From Pseudomonas schmalbachii (GTDB lineage: Bacteria; Pseudomonadota; Gammaproteobacteria; Pseudomonadales; Pseudomonadaceae): DNA of 64,000 nt. The notes below the pieces were generated by a model. That model did no database searches. It saw nothing but the letters and a program-made list of their open reading frames with translations, and was not told the origin of the DNA. Position 1 is the first letter of the stretch. Every line of letters begins with the position of its first letter. This document shows, one piece after another, positions 20,280 through 30,227 of the stretch. Where the stretch lies: positions 558,001-622,000 of the forward strand of contig NZ_JAELYA010000001.1 of NCBI RefSeq assembly GCF_017589465.1. Direction: 5' to 3'. Made by a program: the position numbers and the translations under genes.

Positions 20280-20479
20280 CCCCTCACCCTAACCCTCTCC
20301 CGGAGGGAGAGGGGACTATTCGGAGTCGCCGGTTGGCACGGTGTACCACCTCACACCGTCGCGCCCCCTCTCCCTCCGGGAGAGGGTTGGAGTGAGGGGA
20401 TCGCAACGCCGGAGTATTTGTAGGAGCGGGCCATGCCCGCGAATGGCATCGGAATATCGCGGGTATGGCCCGCTCCTAC
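20280..20479. repeat. Two adjacent intergenic repeats (CCCTCTCC type and GTAGGAGCGGGC type)
   Basis: 20280-20400 holds facing copies of CCCTCACCCTAACCCTCTCCC-like sequence; 20420-20479 is GTAGGAGCGGGCCATGCCCGCGA inverted against CGCGGGTATGGCCCGCTCCTAC. Together they fill the 413-bp gap before the LysR gene; no gene is seen there. Confidence 0.75.
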
Positions 20480-20597
20480 AAGGTTCCCCTCCCCTGGTGA
20501 AAAACCGCGAAGCCTGTCCACCTTCCGCTGAACATCACCGCCAGCCGGGTCGATTACGAAGGCGTCACCGTCGTAATCGAACCCGCCACTACGTGCT

Positions 20598-21452
20598 TCA
20601 GCGATGCAGAATCTCTGCTGTGACATCTCGCACGATCTGCAGGACAAGTCGCAGCGTCTCAGGCTGCGGATCGGCCGGGTACACCAGATAGGCCGGCAAC
20701 TGGAAGTCCGGCGCGTCAGGGTGCCGATGCAGTTGCCTTGCAGCGAGCGCATGCTCGATCAGGCGTAATGGGAAATACCCGGCGCCGCCGTAAGCCAGGA
20801 TGTGGGTCAGACCCAGCCAGCCGATATTGGCGCTCAGCCCCGCCCCGAGGAAATCCGGGAAGGCGGCACTGTGCTTGCTGGCGAACTCCGGGCCCCAGTC
20901 GATGTACACATAGTCCTCACCGGGCAGGCTGGAGTTGTCGTCGCTGGTGGTCACATAAACCAGTTGCTCTTCCAGCAATAGTTCAACCACCAACCCCGGC
21001 CGGTTCTGGGGCGTGTACATCACCCCGATGTTGGTGCGCCCCTCGACCAGTCCCTGAATGAGCTCATCTTCGAAGGCCATCTCGGCGCGTATGGCGATGT
21101 CGGGCACAGCCTTGCGGATTCGCGGCAGGCAGGCAAACAGCAGATCGTCCCAGAGTCCGAAACGTCCGCCGATGGTCACGGACGCCCGAAAGCCCAGGGC
21201 CACGCCGATGTCCTGGCGGGCACGCTCCACGGTGCGCACGAGCGTGGTTGCGAAGGGGTGGAAGGAAAGGCCGGCCGGGGTGAGCGTCGTGCCGGCCTTG
21301 TTGCGTACGAACAGGCTGCAGCCGAGTTGTTCCTCCAGTGCGGCGATTCTGGCACTGACGGTCGATTGCGTGACGAACAACCGCGAGGCGGCATTACGAA
21401 AGTTTCCCGCCGCGATGACCGTAAGAAAGGTTCGGGCAAGTTCGGTATCCAT
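20598..21452 (-). CDS. LysR-family transcriptional regulator
   Basis: 284 residues. N-terminal winged HTH (about 1-60; AASRLFVTQSTVSARIAALE), then the LysR substrate-binding domain. Start at 21452 (MDTELART), since the upstream extension to 21524 is not family-like. It is divergent from the small membrane ORF and the Rieske-reductase gene, which it may control. Confidence 0.9.
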   Translation of the reverse strand: MDTELARTFLTVIAAGNFRNAASRLFVTQSTVSARIAALEEQLGCSLFVRNKAGTTLTPAGLSFHPFATTLVRTVERARQDIGVALGFRASVTIGGRFGLWDDLLFACLPRIRKAVPDIAIRAEMAFEDELIQGLVEGRTNIGVMYTPQNRPGLVVELLLEEQLVYVTTSDDNSSLPGEDYVYIDWGPEFASKHSAAFPDFLGAGLSANIGWLGLTHILAYGGAGYFPLRLIEHALAARQLHRHPDAPDFQLPAYLVYPADPQPETLRLVLQIVRDVTAEILHR

Positions 21453-21637
21453 AAGCTGCAGTCCCCTCGATCGGTGATCAGGCGTATCCGGTGCCGTTCG
21501 GACAGCAATGCCGCCATCCGCCAAATGGATTCGATATCACCGATATTTACGGCCAATTTTTATCGTTATTCAAATTCATCCGGGCAGCGTAACGTCGGAG
21601 GTGACATCCGGAAATGGCTCCTGCCGAGGTGATCAAA

Positions 21638-21751
21638 ATGCATTTGCTAGGCTCAGAAGATCGACAATCCCTGCGCAGCATCGCGATTCTGCTGATGGGT
21701 TTCCTGGTGATCGTTGGCGTCTTGATCGCTGTTGCCGTGGTGGTTGGCTGA
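21638..21751 (+). CDS. Small single-pass membrane peptide (37 aa)
   Basis: ATG with GAGGTG 7 bp upstream. 37 residues: a polar N-terminus (MHLLGSEDRQSLRS) followed by one strongly hydrophobic helix (ILLMGFLVIVGVLIAVAVVV) to the stop. It lies in the LysR-Rieske intergenic region. No family recognised. Size, ribosome site and composition fit a genuine small membrane protein. Confidence 0.55.
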   Translation: MHLLGSEDRQSLRSIAILLMGFLVIVGVLIAVAVVVG

Positions 21752-21886
21752 GCGCGCGGGAATTGCCGAAATCGGGATACGCGGAGTGCTCCACGGTGAC
21801 CTTTCCGGGTCTGGCGTCTCCCCCCTCGCGCTCTGTGCAAAACGGTTGCAACCCAGGCGGATTTTCCGCAGCAAAGGAGTCACGCC

Positions 21887-23401
21887 ATGGCTCACTCCGA
21901 TTCCCCTCCCCCCGGCCCCGATCTGACCAGGGGTGTGCCCTTGTCCAGTGTTCCGGCCGCGGGCGTACTCGCTGGCCACGTCGAAGGCAATCCCGTTCTG
22001 CTGGTACGCATGGACGATGGCCTGCATGCGGTCAGCGGTCTCTGTACTCACTACGGTGCGCCACTGGCCGATGGCCTGGTCGTCGATGAGGAGATTCGCT
22101 GCCCGTGGCACCACGCGTGCTTCAGTCTGCGCACCGGCGCCGCCCTGCGGGCACCGGCCTTCGCGGCGCTGGCGACCTGGCGTGTGGAAGTCGTCGGCGA
22201 GACCGTGTTCGTGCGCGGCCTGGAAGCAACCCTTCAGCCGTCGCGACCAGATGCCCTCCCCAAACAGCCCGGTCGAATCCTGATCATCGGTGGCGGCGCC
22301 GCGGGGTTCGCTGCGGCCGAGCGACTGCGCGAACTGGGCTATTCCGGCGTGTTGTCGATGCTCAGCGCCGACGCGTCCGCACCTTACGACCGGCCCAATC
22401 TGTCCAAGGACTACCTGGCCGGAACCGCGCCGGAAGACTGGATTCCCCTGCAGGGTCCGGAGTTCTATGCCGATCGGCAGATCGACCTGCGCCTGGGCTG
22501 CGATGTTGCCGCGATCGATACCAATGCACGAGAGGTGCTGACCGGATCAGGCGAACGGCTGGCCTATGACGCCCTGCTCATCGCTACCGGTGCGGAACCG
22601 CGGCGGCTGCCCATCCCCGGGTTCGACCTGCCCAACGTGTTCATGCTTCGTTCGCTGGCCGATGCCCGGTCGATCATCGGCGCGAGCCAGGGCGCAAAGT
22701 CGGTGGCCCTGGTCGGCGCCGGTTTCATCGGCATGGAGGCCGCGGCAGCGCTGCGGGCACGCGGGCTCCAGGTGCATGTGGTGGCGCCCGAGGATGTGCC
22801 GCTGGAGCGCGTGCTGGGTCCGGAAGTGGGCGGCTTCATCACCAGCCTGCACCAGGAACAGGGAGTGGTGTTCCACCTTCGCTCGGTGGCCAAGGGCTTC
22901 GATGGCAAGTCGCTCACACTGGCTGACGGCACCCGGATCGCTGCAGACCTGCTGATCGTCGGCGCAGGTGTCGCACCGCGCACGGAGCTCGCAGCCACGG
23001 CCGGAATGGAGGTGCAGGACGGCATCCTCGTCAATCCCCGCCTGCAGACCTCGGTTGCCGGCCACTTCGCCGCCGGTGATGTCGCGCGCTATCGGTACGG
23101 CGCGGACCTGATCCGGGTCGAGCACTGGGTTCATGCGCAGCGGCAGGGCCAGGCTGCCGCGGCCAATATGCTGGGCGTCGGGCAGGCGTTCACGGATGTG
23201 CCGTTTTTCTGGACGCACCACTACGGACTGGATCTTCGCTACACCGGATATGCGCACGGCTGGGATGAAGTCCGCATCGACGGTACGTTGGCGAAGCGGG
23301 ACTTCACGGCGCGCTACTTTCGCGCGGGAACACTCGTCGCGGCGGCCTCGGTCGGGCGTGATCTGGAGAACCTGGCCATCGAGGCGACGCTGCAGGGCTG
23401 A
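21887..23401 (+). CDS. Rieske [2Fe-2S] domain fused to ferredoxin reductase-type FAD/NAD oxidoreductase
   Basis: 504 residues. The N-terminal Rieske domain (about 15-115) has CTHYG and CPWHH (Cys53, His55, Cys72, His75). The C-terminal ferredoxin-reductase-like part (from about 127) has two dinucleotide folds: IIGGGAAGFAAAE and ALVGAGFIGMEAAAAL. AIFM3-like architecture, an electron-transfer flavoprotein with its own Rieske centre. It could supply electrons to an oxygenase not present in this window. Confidence 0.9.
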   Translation: MAHSDSPPPGPDLTRGVPLSSVPAAGVLAGHVEGNPVLLVRMDDGLHAVSGLCTHYGAPLADGLVVDEEIRCPWHHACFSLRTGAALRAPAFAALATWRVEVVGETVFVRGLEATLQPSRPDALPKQPGRILIIGGGAAGFAAAERLRELGYSGVLSMLSADASAPYDRPNLSKDYLAGTAPEDWIPLQGPEFYADRQIDLRLGCDVAAIDTNAREVLTGSGERLAYDALLIATGAEPRRLPIPGFDLPNVFMLRSLADARSIIGASQGAKSVALVGAGFIGMEAAAALRARGLQVHVVAPEDVPLERVLGPEVGGFITSLHQEQGVVFHLRSVAKGFDGKSLTLADGTRIAADLLIVGAGVAPRTELAATAGMEVQDGILVNPRLQTSVAGHFAAGDVARYRYGADLIRVEHWVHAQRQGQAAAANMLGVGQAFTDVPFFWTHHYGLDLRYTGYAHGWDEVRIDGTLAKRDFTARYFRAGTLVAAASVGRDLENLAIEATLQG

Positions 23402-23440
23402 TTGCGCCCCTGCGGCGGCGACCAGTCCGGGGCTGTTTGC

Positions 23441-24313
23441 ATGATTCAGGATGAAGCCCGGAAAACCGCCTTCGTGCTGGCCGGCGGCGGCAGTCTCGGC
23501 GCGGTGCAGGTCGGCATGCTCAAGACGCTGACCCGGGCGCACATCACTCCCGATCTGATCGTCGGTGCCTCAGTGGGGGCTATCAATGGCGCCTATTATG
23601 CCGCTGCCCCCGACGCAAGCGGCATCGCGCTCCTCGAACGCATCTGGCTGGGGTTGCGCCGCCCCGATATCTTCCCGCTCTCGGTATTCGGCACAGCCCT
23701 GGGGCTGCTTGGCCGGCGCGATCACCTCGCGCTCCCCGGACACTTGCGCACGCTCATCGAATCGCAACTCCCCTACCGGCGCCTGGAGGATGCGTCAGTA
23801 CCCTGTCACATCGTCGCCACTGACATACTCGACGGCACGGAGGTCATCCTGTCCACGGGTGACGCCACGGCGGCGCTGCTTGCCAGTACGGCCATTCCAG
23901 CCGTGTTTCCAGCGGTGACCATCGCGGACCGGCCGTTGATGGACGGCGGGATCACCAGCAATACCCCGATTTCCGCGGCGGTTGCCCTCGGGGCCACCCG
24001 GGTGCTGATCCTGCCGACCGGAACGCCGTGCGTCTTGAAGGCCCCGCCACGGGGTGCGCTGGCCGTCGCGATGCACGCGCTCAACCTGCTGGCCATGCGG
24101 CAGTTGCTGGCGGACGTCGATCGCTTCGCGGAACGGTGCGAACTGCTCGTCGTCCCGCCGCTGTGCCCGCTGGCCGTCAACTCCTACGACTTCTCGCACA
24201 CCGCCGAACTCATCCGCCGGGCGGAGGCCGTTACCGAGCGCTGGCTGAAGGGCGACATGCAGGACAGGGACCCCCGTTGGACTCTGGCTCCGCATCGCCA
24301 TCGTGCGGACTGA
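23441..24313 (+). CDS. Patatin-like phospholipase/esterase
   Basis: 290 residues. Oxyanion loop GGGSLG, nucleophile Ser44 in GASVG, and the Asp of the dyad in LMDGGITSNTP. Lipid acyl hydrolase, cytoplasmic with no signal peptide. The start at 23441 gives the family N-terminus; only a weak ribosome site is seen. It follows the Rieske-reductase gene by 39 bp and is probably co-transcribed. Confidence 0.88.
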   Translation: MIQDEARKTAFVLAGGGSLGAVQVGMLKTLTRAHITPDLIVGASVGAINGAYYAAAPDASGIALLERIWLGLRRPDIFPLSVFGTALGLLGRRDHLALPGHLRTLIESQLPYRRLEDASVPCHIVATDILDGTEVILSTGDATAALLASTAIPAVFPAVTIADRPLMDGGITSNTPISAAVALGATRVLILPTGTPCVLKAPPRGALAVAMHALNLLAMRQLLADVDRFAERCELLVVPPLCPLAVNSYDFSHTAELIRRAEAVTERWLKGDMQDRDPRWTLAPHRHRAD

Positions 24314-24374
24314 GCCGAGGAGCAAAGCCGTCCATGGGACTTGTGACGTACGTTCGGCAACGGGTCGAATTCCT

Positions 24375-24556
24375 GTAGGAGCGAGCTCTGCTCGCGAATA
24401 TCCGCCCCGCAAAAGCTTCGCGAGCAGAGCTCGCTCCTACAAAAGCGGCAAGACAGTTGCTCCTACGGGCTGCAATGCCCACCGTAGGTTGGCGCTGAGC
24501 AACGCGAAGCCCAACATCGCCATCGTTGGGCTTCACTGCGTTCAGCACCAACCTAC
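24375..24556. repeat. Two intergenic palindromic repeats
   Basis: 24375-24440: GTAGGAGCGAGCTCTGCTCGCGAA inverted against CGCGAGCAGAGCTCGCTCCTAC. 24482-24556: near-identical copy of the repeat at 1-70. They occupy the 328-bp convergent gap between the patatin and acyl-CoA ligase genes. Confidence 0.78.
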
Positions 24557-24641
24557 GCGGGTTCTGGCCCAGCCACGTAATTACGTAGGATGCAGGACAG
24601 TTGCTCCCGCAACGGCTCCCCTCACCTCGACGGTATCGTCC

Positions 24642-26213
24642 CTACGAAACCCGCCGCCCCGCATCCTTCCAGTACTTCTCCCGCACGCTGCGCCGCAGCA
24701 CCTTGCCCACCGCGCTGACCGGCAGCTCATCGACGAACACCAGCGACTTGGGCGCCTTGAAGCGGCCCAGGCGGTTCTTGACGTGTTCGATCAACCCCTC
24801 GCTGGAAAGCCGGGCGCCGTCCTTCAGCACCACCTCGGCGTGCACCGCCTCGCCCCATTCCGCGTGCGGGATGCCGACCACGGCGGATATCGCCACGTCC
24901 GGGTGGGCGTTGAGCGCGGCCTCCACCTCGACCGCGTAGACGTTGAATCCGCCGGTGATGATCATGTCCTTCTTGCGGTCGACGATGAACAGGAAGCCCT
25001 GCTCGTCCACATAGCCGAGATCGCCAGACTTCCAGAAGCCCTCGCTGAACTCCGTCGCGGTCGCCTCCGGGTTGCCGTGGTAGCCGGAGATGGTCGCCCG
25101 GCTGCGCAGCCAGAGTTCCCCGGTGGCGCCGGCCGCCACTTCCCTGCCCTGCTCGTCGACGATGAGCAGCTCGACACCCGGCGCAACGCGCCCCGCCGAG
25201 GCCAGGCGGCCGTCCTCGCTGGCCGTCAGGTGATCGGCCTTGCCGAGGGTGGCGACCGCCTGCAGGCATTCGGTGGCGCCGTAGATCTGCAGGAAGATAT
25301 TGCCGAAGCGCTGCTGCAGCCGCGCCAGCTTGGCCGGGCTCATCGGTGCGGCGCCGTAGTAGACGCTGCGCAGGCTGGACAGGTCGTGATCGTCGGCCTG
25401 CGGCAGGTCGAGAAGGCGGTAGAGCAGCGTCGGCACCAGCGAACCGACGGTGATGCGTTCGTCCTCGACATGGCGGCACCACTGCACGAGATCGGGAGCG
25501 TTCTGGGTCACCGTGCAGCCGCCACGGAACAGCGTGGCCAGCACGCTCAATCCGGAGCCATGGCTGATCGGCGCCATGTGCAGCAGGCGCGTGCGCTCAT
25601 CGAAAGCCTGTTCGGCTTCGGCATAGAAGGCATCGCGGCAGGCCAGCCAGTTGTCCAGGGTGTACTGCGCGCACTTGCTCTTGCCGGTGGTGCCGCCGGT
25701 GAAGCGGTAGATGAGGATGTCCGCGTACGGATCACTTTCCACGCCGGGGTCGTGGTCGCCAATGCCTTCCAGCAGGCTATCGAAGCCGACCAATCCATCG
25801 CATGGCTGCTCCGGCGGGTCCATGCACACCACGGTTATGCCGCGCGCATGCAGCCCGTCGAAATAGCGGTCGAGCAATGCGTTTTCGAGGAACACAACTT
25901 TCGGCCGGATGTGATCGACCTGGGCGAAATGTTCGTCCACCGAATCGCGAAAGTTGGTGAAGGCCGCCGCCGCTTCACCCTTCAGCGCGGTCCAGGTGTG
26001 CAGCAGCGACAGGTTGTCGTTTTCCAGGATGCACAGGTACACGTCGCCACGCCGCAGTTGCAGGCGCTCGCGCATCATGTTGACGATGCGGTTGGTGAGC
26101 CGGTGCAGCTCGCGGAAGCTGTAGCGCCTGCCACGTTCGATATTGACCAGCGCCTCGCGGTTTCCATGACGGATGGCGAGTTGGGCGAAGGTGCGGGCAA
26201 AGTTCATTTTCAT
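24642..26213 (-). CDS. Acyl-CoA synthetase (AMP-forming ligase)
   Basis: 523 residues. The adenylation P-loop is YRFTGGTTGKSK; the A8 hinge region is DRKKDMIITGGFNVY and the C-terminal catalytic Lys lies in VGKVLRRSVREKY. Activates a carboxylic acid with ATP and CoA. It belongs to the general acyl/aryl-CoA ligase class and is clearly different from the neighbouring FadD-type ligase, so the pathway may activate two acids or a diacid. Start taken at 26213; ATG at 26207 is possible. Last gene of the 24.6-32.5 kb operon. Confidence 0.9.
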   Translation of the reverse strand: MKMNFARTFAQLAIRHGNREALVNIERGRRYSFRELHRLTNRIVNMMRERLQLRRGDVYLCILENDNLSLLHTWTALKGEAAAAFTNFRDSVDEHFAQVDHIRPKVVFLENALLDRYFDGLHARGITVVCMDPPEQPCDGLVGFDSLLEGIGDHDPGVESDPYADILIYRFTGGTTGKSKCAQYTLDNWLACRDAFYAEAEQAFDERTRLLHMAPISHGSGLSVLATLFRGGCTVTQNAPDLVQWCRHVEDERITVGSLVPTLLYRLLDLPQADDHDLSSLRSVYYGAAPMSPAKLARLQQRFGNIFLQIYGATECLQAVATLGKADHLTASEDGRLASAGRVAPGVELLIVDEQGREVAAGATGELWLRSRATISGYHGNPEATATEFSEGFWKSGDLGYVDEQGFLFIVDRKKDMIITGGFNVYAVEVEAALNAHPDVAISAVVGIPHAEWGEAVHAEVVLKDGARLSSEGLIEHVKNRLGRFKAPKSLVFVDELPVSAVGKVLRRSVREKYWKDAGRRVS

Positions 26214-26324
26214 CCTGAAGCCTCGTTGTTCTTGTTGTTGAGCCACAGGGAGTTTTGCGCGGATGGTTTTGCAGCGGCATCCCCTTCAAACGAGGGGGCT
26301 GGGCAAGAATTCCGGCTAACTTTT

Positions 26325-26471
26325 TGGCGGGTTTCACCCGCCCTACGGCGTCAAAAAAGGCCGATGGCAATCGTTCCCGCGCTCCTGCGTGGGAATGCAG
26401 CCCTCGACGCTCCCGCGTCGAACGGGACGCGGAGCGTCCCCGGATGGGTCCCCACGCGGGAGCGTGGGAAC
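26325..26471. repeat. Intergenic repeats
   Basis: 26325-26346 is one GTAGGGCGGGTG-type unit. 26371-26471 is a long inverted repeat with GTTCCCGCGCTCCTGCGTGGGAA at one end and CCCCACGCGGGAGCGTGGGAAC at the other, with a further GACGCTCCCGCGTC palindrome inside. Confidence 0.75.
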
Positions 26472-26501
26472 CATGGGGTTGCTCGCTGGGGTCAGCGCGA
26501 T

Positions 26502-28193
26502 TTACTCGAAGATCACCCGCCGCCGACTGGCGACCCAGGCTTCGCCGCGCTGGTGGTAGCGCTCCTCGATGACGCTGCGGCGAATCTTCAGGGTCGGAGT
26601 CAGCAGGCCGTTGTCGATGCTCCAGGGTTCCTGCATCACCACCAGGCAATCCAGCTGCTCATGCGCCTCGAACCTCGCGTTGACCTCGTCCAGCAGGATC
26701 TCCAGTTCCGTCATCACGGCGTCCTTCCGCTCGCCACAGGTCAGCGCCTGGCGGGTGTCCGCCGACACGTTGAGCAGTGCGATGGGCTGCGGCATGCCGA
26801 CGCCCACCACGCAGGCCGCCTCGACCAGATTGTGGTTGCCGAGCCGGGCCTCGATGGGGACGGGCGCGACGTATTTGCCCTTGGCCGTCTTGAACAGGTC
26901 CTTGACCCGCCCGGTGATGCGCAGGCGCCCCTGCTCGTCGACCTCGCCGCGGTCGCCGGTATGGAACAGGCCGTCCTCGGTGTAGCACTCGGCGGTAAGC
27001 GCGGGCTCCTTGTAATAGCCCATCATCTGGCACGGGCTGCGCACCAGGATTTCGCCATCCGCCGCGATGCGGCAGCGCACGCCGGGAATCGGCGCGCCGA
27101 CGTAGCCGATGCGTACGTCGCCATACAGGCTGAAGTGCGAAACGCCGAAGTTCTCCGACATCCCGTAGCCTTCGAGCAGTTCCAGGCCCAGTTCCCGGTA
27201 CCAGTTGTGCACGGCGGACGGCAACGGCGCCGAACCCGACAGCCCCGTGTGGCACTGGTCGAGGCCGAGTGCGCCGAGGATCTGTGCGCGCATCGCCGGC
27301 GCCTTTTCCGGGTCGGCGAAGGCGGCGGCCTGGACTTCCGCTGGAATGCGCTCGTTGATGCCGTGGAAGAACTTGCCCCACAGGCGCGGCACCGACATGA
27401 AGATGGTCGGCCTGGCACGGCGCAGGTCGTCGCTGAAGGTCTGCAGGCTTTCGTTGAAGAACACCCGGCAGCCGCTGTACAGCGATACCGCCTCGACCAC
27501 CGCGCGCTCCGCCGTGTGCGCCAGCGGCAGGTAGGACAGCAGGCGGTCCGAAGTGCTGGTGCCGCGACGCTTGTCGTACATCACCTGGGAGACGTCCGGG
27601 CCGGCGTACATGCCGCCGAAACTGTGCATCACGCCCTTGGGACGACCGGTGCTGCCGGAGGTGTAGATGATGGTGGCGAGCGCCTCGGGAGACGGCAGCG
27701 CCACCTCTGCCAGCGGCTGCGCCTGCGCGACGATCTGCTGCCAGGTCGGACCTTCGCCACGCGCCGAGCGCGGCAGATCGATCAGCGGCAGCGCGGCAGG
27801 CACGGCGCCGGAAACCTTGTCCCAACCGACGCGTCCGCCATCCAGGCGGCCGACGAACATGAGCCGCACATCCGCATGCCCGATCACATAGCCCACGGTA
27901 TCGGCGTTGGCGCTGGTATAGATCGGCACGCTGACATGCCCGGCCATCCAGATGGCGAGGTCGGCGATGATCCAGTGCGCGCTGTTGCCGGCGAAGATGC
28001 CGATGGACGATTGCGCCGGCAGCTCCAGCGTCGCCAGGTGCGCCGCCATGCGCCGCGCCTGGTCGCCGACCTCGCGCCAGCTGTAGTCGATCACGCTGCC
28101 ATCGGGACAGGGCTCGGTCAGGTAGATCGCATCGGGGGTGGTGCTTTCCCAATGCAGGAATTTGTGCAGTAGCGTCTGCTTGTTGTTGTTCAT
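26502..28193 (-). CDS. Long-chain acyl-CoA synthetase (FadD15-like)
   Basis: 563 residues. P-loop IIYTSGSTGRPKGVMHS, then GYGMSENFG and the GDRGEVDEQGRLRITGR region with the ATP-ribose Asp. Family of long-chain/very-long-chain AMP-forming ligases. In operon order it follows the MFE-2 gene; the intergenic distance is 140 bp. Confidence 0.9.
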   Translation of the reverse strand: MNNNKQTLLHKFLHWESTTPDAIYLTEPCPDGSVIDYSWREVGDQARRMAAHLATLELPAQSSIGIFAGNSAHWIIADLAIWMAGHVSVPIYTSANADTVGYVIGHADVRLMFVGRLDGGRVGWDKVSGAVPAALPLIDLPRSARGEGPTWQQIVAQAQPLAEVALPSPEALATIIYTSGSTGRPKGVMHSFGGMYAGPDVSQVMYDKRRGTSTSDRLLSYLPLAHTAERAVVEAVSLYSGCRVFFNESLQTFSDDLRRARPTIFMSVPRLWGKFFHGINERIPAEVQAAAFADPEKAPAMRAQILGALGLDQCHTGLSGSAPLPSAVHNWYRELGLELLEGYGMSENFGVSHFSLYGDVRIGYVGAPIPGVRCRIAADGEILVRSPCQMMGYYKEPALTAECYTEDGLFHTGDRGEVDEQGRLRITGRVKDLFKTAKGKYVAPVPIEARLGNHNLVEAACVVGVGMPQPIALLNVSADTRQALTCGERKDAVMTELEILLDEVNARFEAHEQLDCLVVMQEPWSIDNGLLTPTLKIRRSVIEERYHQRGEAWVASRRRVIFE

Positions 28194-28333
28194 TGAACGG
28201 TCCTACTGTCTCGAATTTCCAGGTCACGGGAGCATGGGCATTCCATGATGCTCCTATCCGCATCGAGGACCGCTCCCGGACAACAGCAGCGGCCACCGGG
28301 AACTCGGCTCCCGGTGGCGCGTTGCTACGGCTC

Positions 28334-30148
28334 TCAGGCGGGAACGCTGTCGAAGATCTCGACGGAGCCGCCCTTGAGCACCACCACGTCACGCTCGACG
28401 GCGCGGGTCTCGAACACCACGCGGTTCGGCGATTCGCGCCACATGCGGGTTTCCAGGGTGTCGCCCGGCATCACGATGGCGGCGAAACGCACGCGGATGT
28501 TCTTGAACAGGCGCGAGTCGTTGTTGCAGAACGCCTTGATCACATGGCGACCGGCGTAGCCGAAGGTGCACAGGCCATGCAGGAACGGCTTCTCGTAGCC
28601 GGCCTTCTGCGCGTAATCCGGATCGACGTGCATCGGATTCCAGTCGCCGCACAGGCGATACAGCAGGGCCTGGTTGACGTCGGTCTTCTCGGCGATCACC
28701 GCGTCGGGCTCGCGATCCGGCAGCGGCACGGCCGGTACGCTCGGAACGCGCTTCAGGCCGGCGCCCGGGGTGCCGGTGTAGAAGCTGGTGAACTCGTTGT
28801 AGTAGAGCGGTACGTCGTTCTCGTCGGTGGTGTGGATTTCCAGCACGCTGACCGAGCTCTTGCCCTTGTCCAGGGCTTCCTTGAGACGCATGGTGTGCTT
28901 CAGCCTGGCCTTCGGCGGCAGCGGACAGTACATCTCGGTGTACTGCTCGCCGTGCAGGCCCTTGGCGAACGGCAGCTCCAGGCCCTCCAGGGTCGGCTTG
29001 CCGGAGAGGATGGCCTTGAGGAACACCTGGGTCGCCGGCAGCACGGCCATGGTCGGCAGCACGCGGAACTCTTCGCCCTTGAACTCGTTGATGTACAGCA
29101 GCTCGGTGCGGTCCAGCGGGTCCTTGGCGGCGCCCACGGCCAGCGCGTAGAGCGCGGCGTCGGTCTGGTCGTATTCGGTCTCCAGGGTAGCGACGGCATT
29201 GGCGGCCACTTCCATGTCGACGTACTGGTTACCGCCGATGGCGTTGCCGGCCATGCGCTCGAACAGCTCCGTGAAGCTCTCGCCGCCATTGGCCGGATGC
29301 ACGCTCTTCTCGTCGAAGCGGGTGATGCGCTCCCAGTTCTCGCGCACCAGTTCCGGGCTCAGCGAGTCGGTGTGCAGGAAGCGGCCATACGAGCGCTCCC
29401 AGCGATACTTGGCGTGGAAACCGCCACCCACTTCGAACAGGCCGCCGGTGTCCTGGCAGTCCTCGTGGCACAGCCAGCCGACCAGCGGGGCGACGTCCTC
29501 GACCTTCAGCTTGGCATGCAGCTCTTCGGGGAAGATGCCGCTGGCGATCACCATGCGCGAGGCGGCAATCGGGGCGATGGTGTTGACGCGGATGTTCTTC
29601 GCCGCACCCTCGATGGCCAGGGAGTTGGCGAAACCGATCAGGCCGGACTTGGCGGTGGAGTAGTTGCACTGGCCGAAGTTGCCGAAGATGCCGGCGCCGG
29701 AGGCGGTCATCACGATGCGGCCGTAGCCCTTGTCGCGCATGATCGGCCATACGGCGTGGGTCAGTCGGAAGGCGCCCTTGACGTGGACTTCCTGGATCAG
29801 GTCCCACTGCTCCTCGGTCATCTTGTGGAACGAGGTATCGCGCAGGATGCCGGCGTTGTTGATCAGGATGTCCACGGTGCCGAAGGCTTCCAGCGCGGTG
29901 GCGACGATCTTCTCGCCCTCGGTGACCGAGTGGTAGTCGGCGACGGCTTCGCCGCCCATAGCCTTGATTTCGGCGACCACGGCGTCGGCCGCGGCGGACG
30001 AGGTGCCGACACCTGCGGTGGTGACACCCAGGTCATTGACCACGACCCTGGCGCCGCGGGAGGCCAGCAGCAGTGCATGGGCGCGACCGAGGCCATTGCC
30101 GGCGCCGGTGACGATGGCGACTTTTCCGTCGAAACGAAGTTCAGACAT
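28334..30148 (-). CDS. MFE-2-type bifunctional enzyme: SDR dehydrogenase + MaoC (R)-hydratase
   Basis: 604 residues. N-terminal SDR (1-300; VTGAGNGLGR, NNAG, CNYSTAKSG) with the extended tail typical of peroxisomal MFE-2, followed by a MaoC-like hydratase module (about 320-600) with the motif GDWNPMHVDPDYA near residue 510. Does hydration of trans-2-enoyl-CoA and NAD-dependent oxidation of the (3R)-hydroxyacyl-CoA, unlike the FadB-like protein at 4099, which works through the (3S) isomer. This stereochemical route is typical of sterol and branched-chain catabolism. Confidence 0.9.
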   Translation of the reverse strand: MSELRFDGKVAIVTGAGNGLGRAHALLLASRGARVVVNDLGVTTAGVGTSSAAADAVVAEIKAMGGEAVADYHSVTEGEKIVATALEAFGTVDILINNAGILRDTSFHKMTEEQWDLIQEVHVKGAFRLTHAVWPIMRDKGYGRIVMTASGAGIFGNFGQCNYSTAKSGLIGFANSLAIEGAAKNIRVNTIAPIAASRMVIASGIFPEELHAKLKVEDVAPLVGWLCHEDCQDTGGLFEVGGGFHAKYRWERSYGRFLHTDSLSPELVRENWERITRFDEKSVHPANGGESFTELFERMAGNAIGGNQYVDMEVAANAVATLETEYDQTDAALYALAVGAAKDPLDRTELLYINEFKGEEFRVLPTMAVLPATQVFLKAILSGKPTLEGLELPFAKGLHGEQYTEMYCPLPPKARLKHTMRLKEALDKGKSSVSVLEIHTTDENDVPLYYNEFTSFYTGTPGAGLKRVPSVPAVPLPDREPDAVIAEKTDVNQALLYRLCGDWNPMHVDPDYAQKAGYEKPFLHGLCTFGYAGRHVIKAFCNNDSRLFKNIRVRFAAIVMPGDTLETRMWRESPNRVVFETRAVERDVVVLKGGSVEIFDSVPA

Positions 30149-30227
30149 GATTTCTTTCCTCTTGGGATTTCTTGCTGGCGCGCAGCCGGTGAATGCACGC
30201 AGGCGCGCGGATGACGAAGCCCGTGCC

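Noticed and set aside
24303..28172. Very long plus-strand reading frame (1289 codons) across the two ligase genes
   Set aside because: It lies antisense to two well-supported acyl-CoA ligases with complete motifs and has only low-complexity His/Ala/Arg-rich translation, the usual shadow of a high-GC gene.
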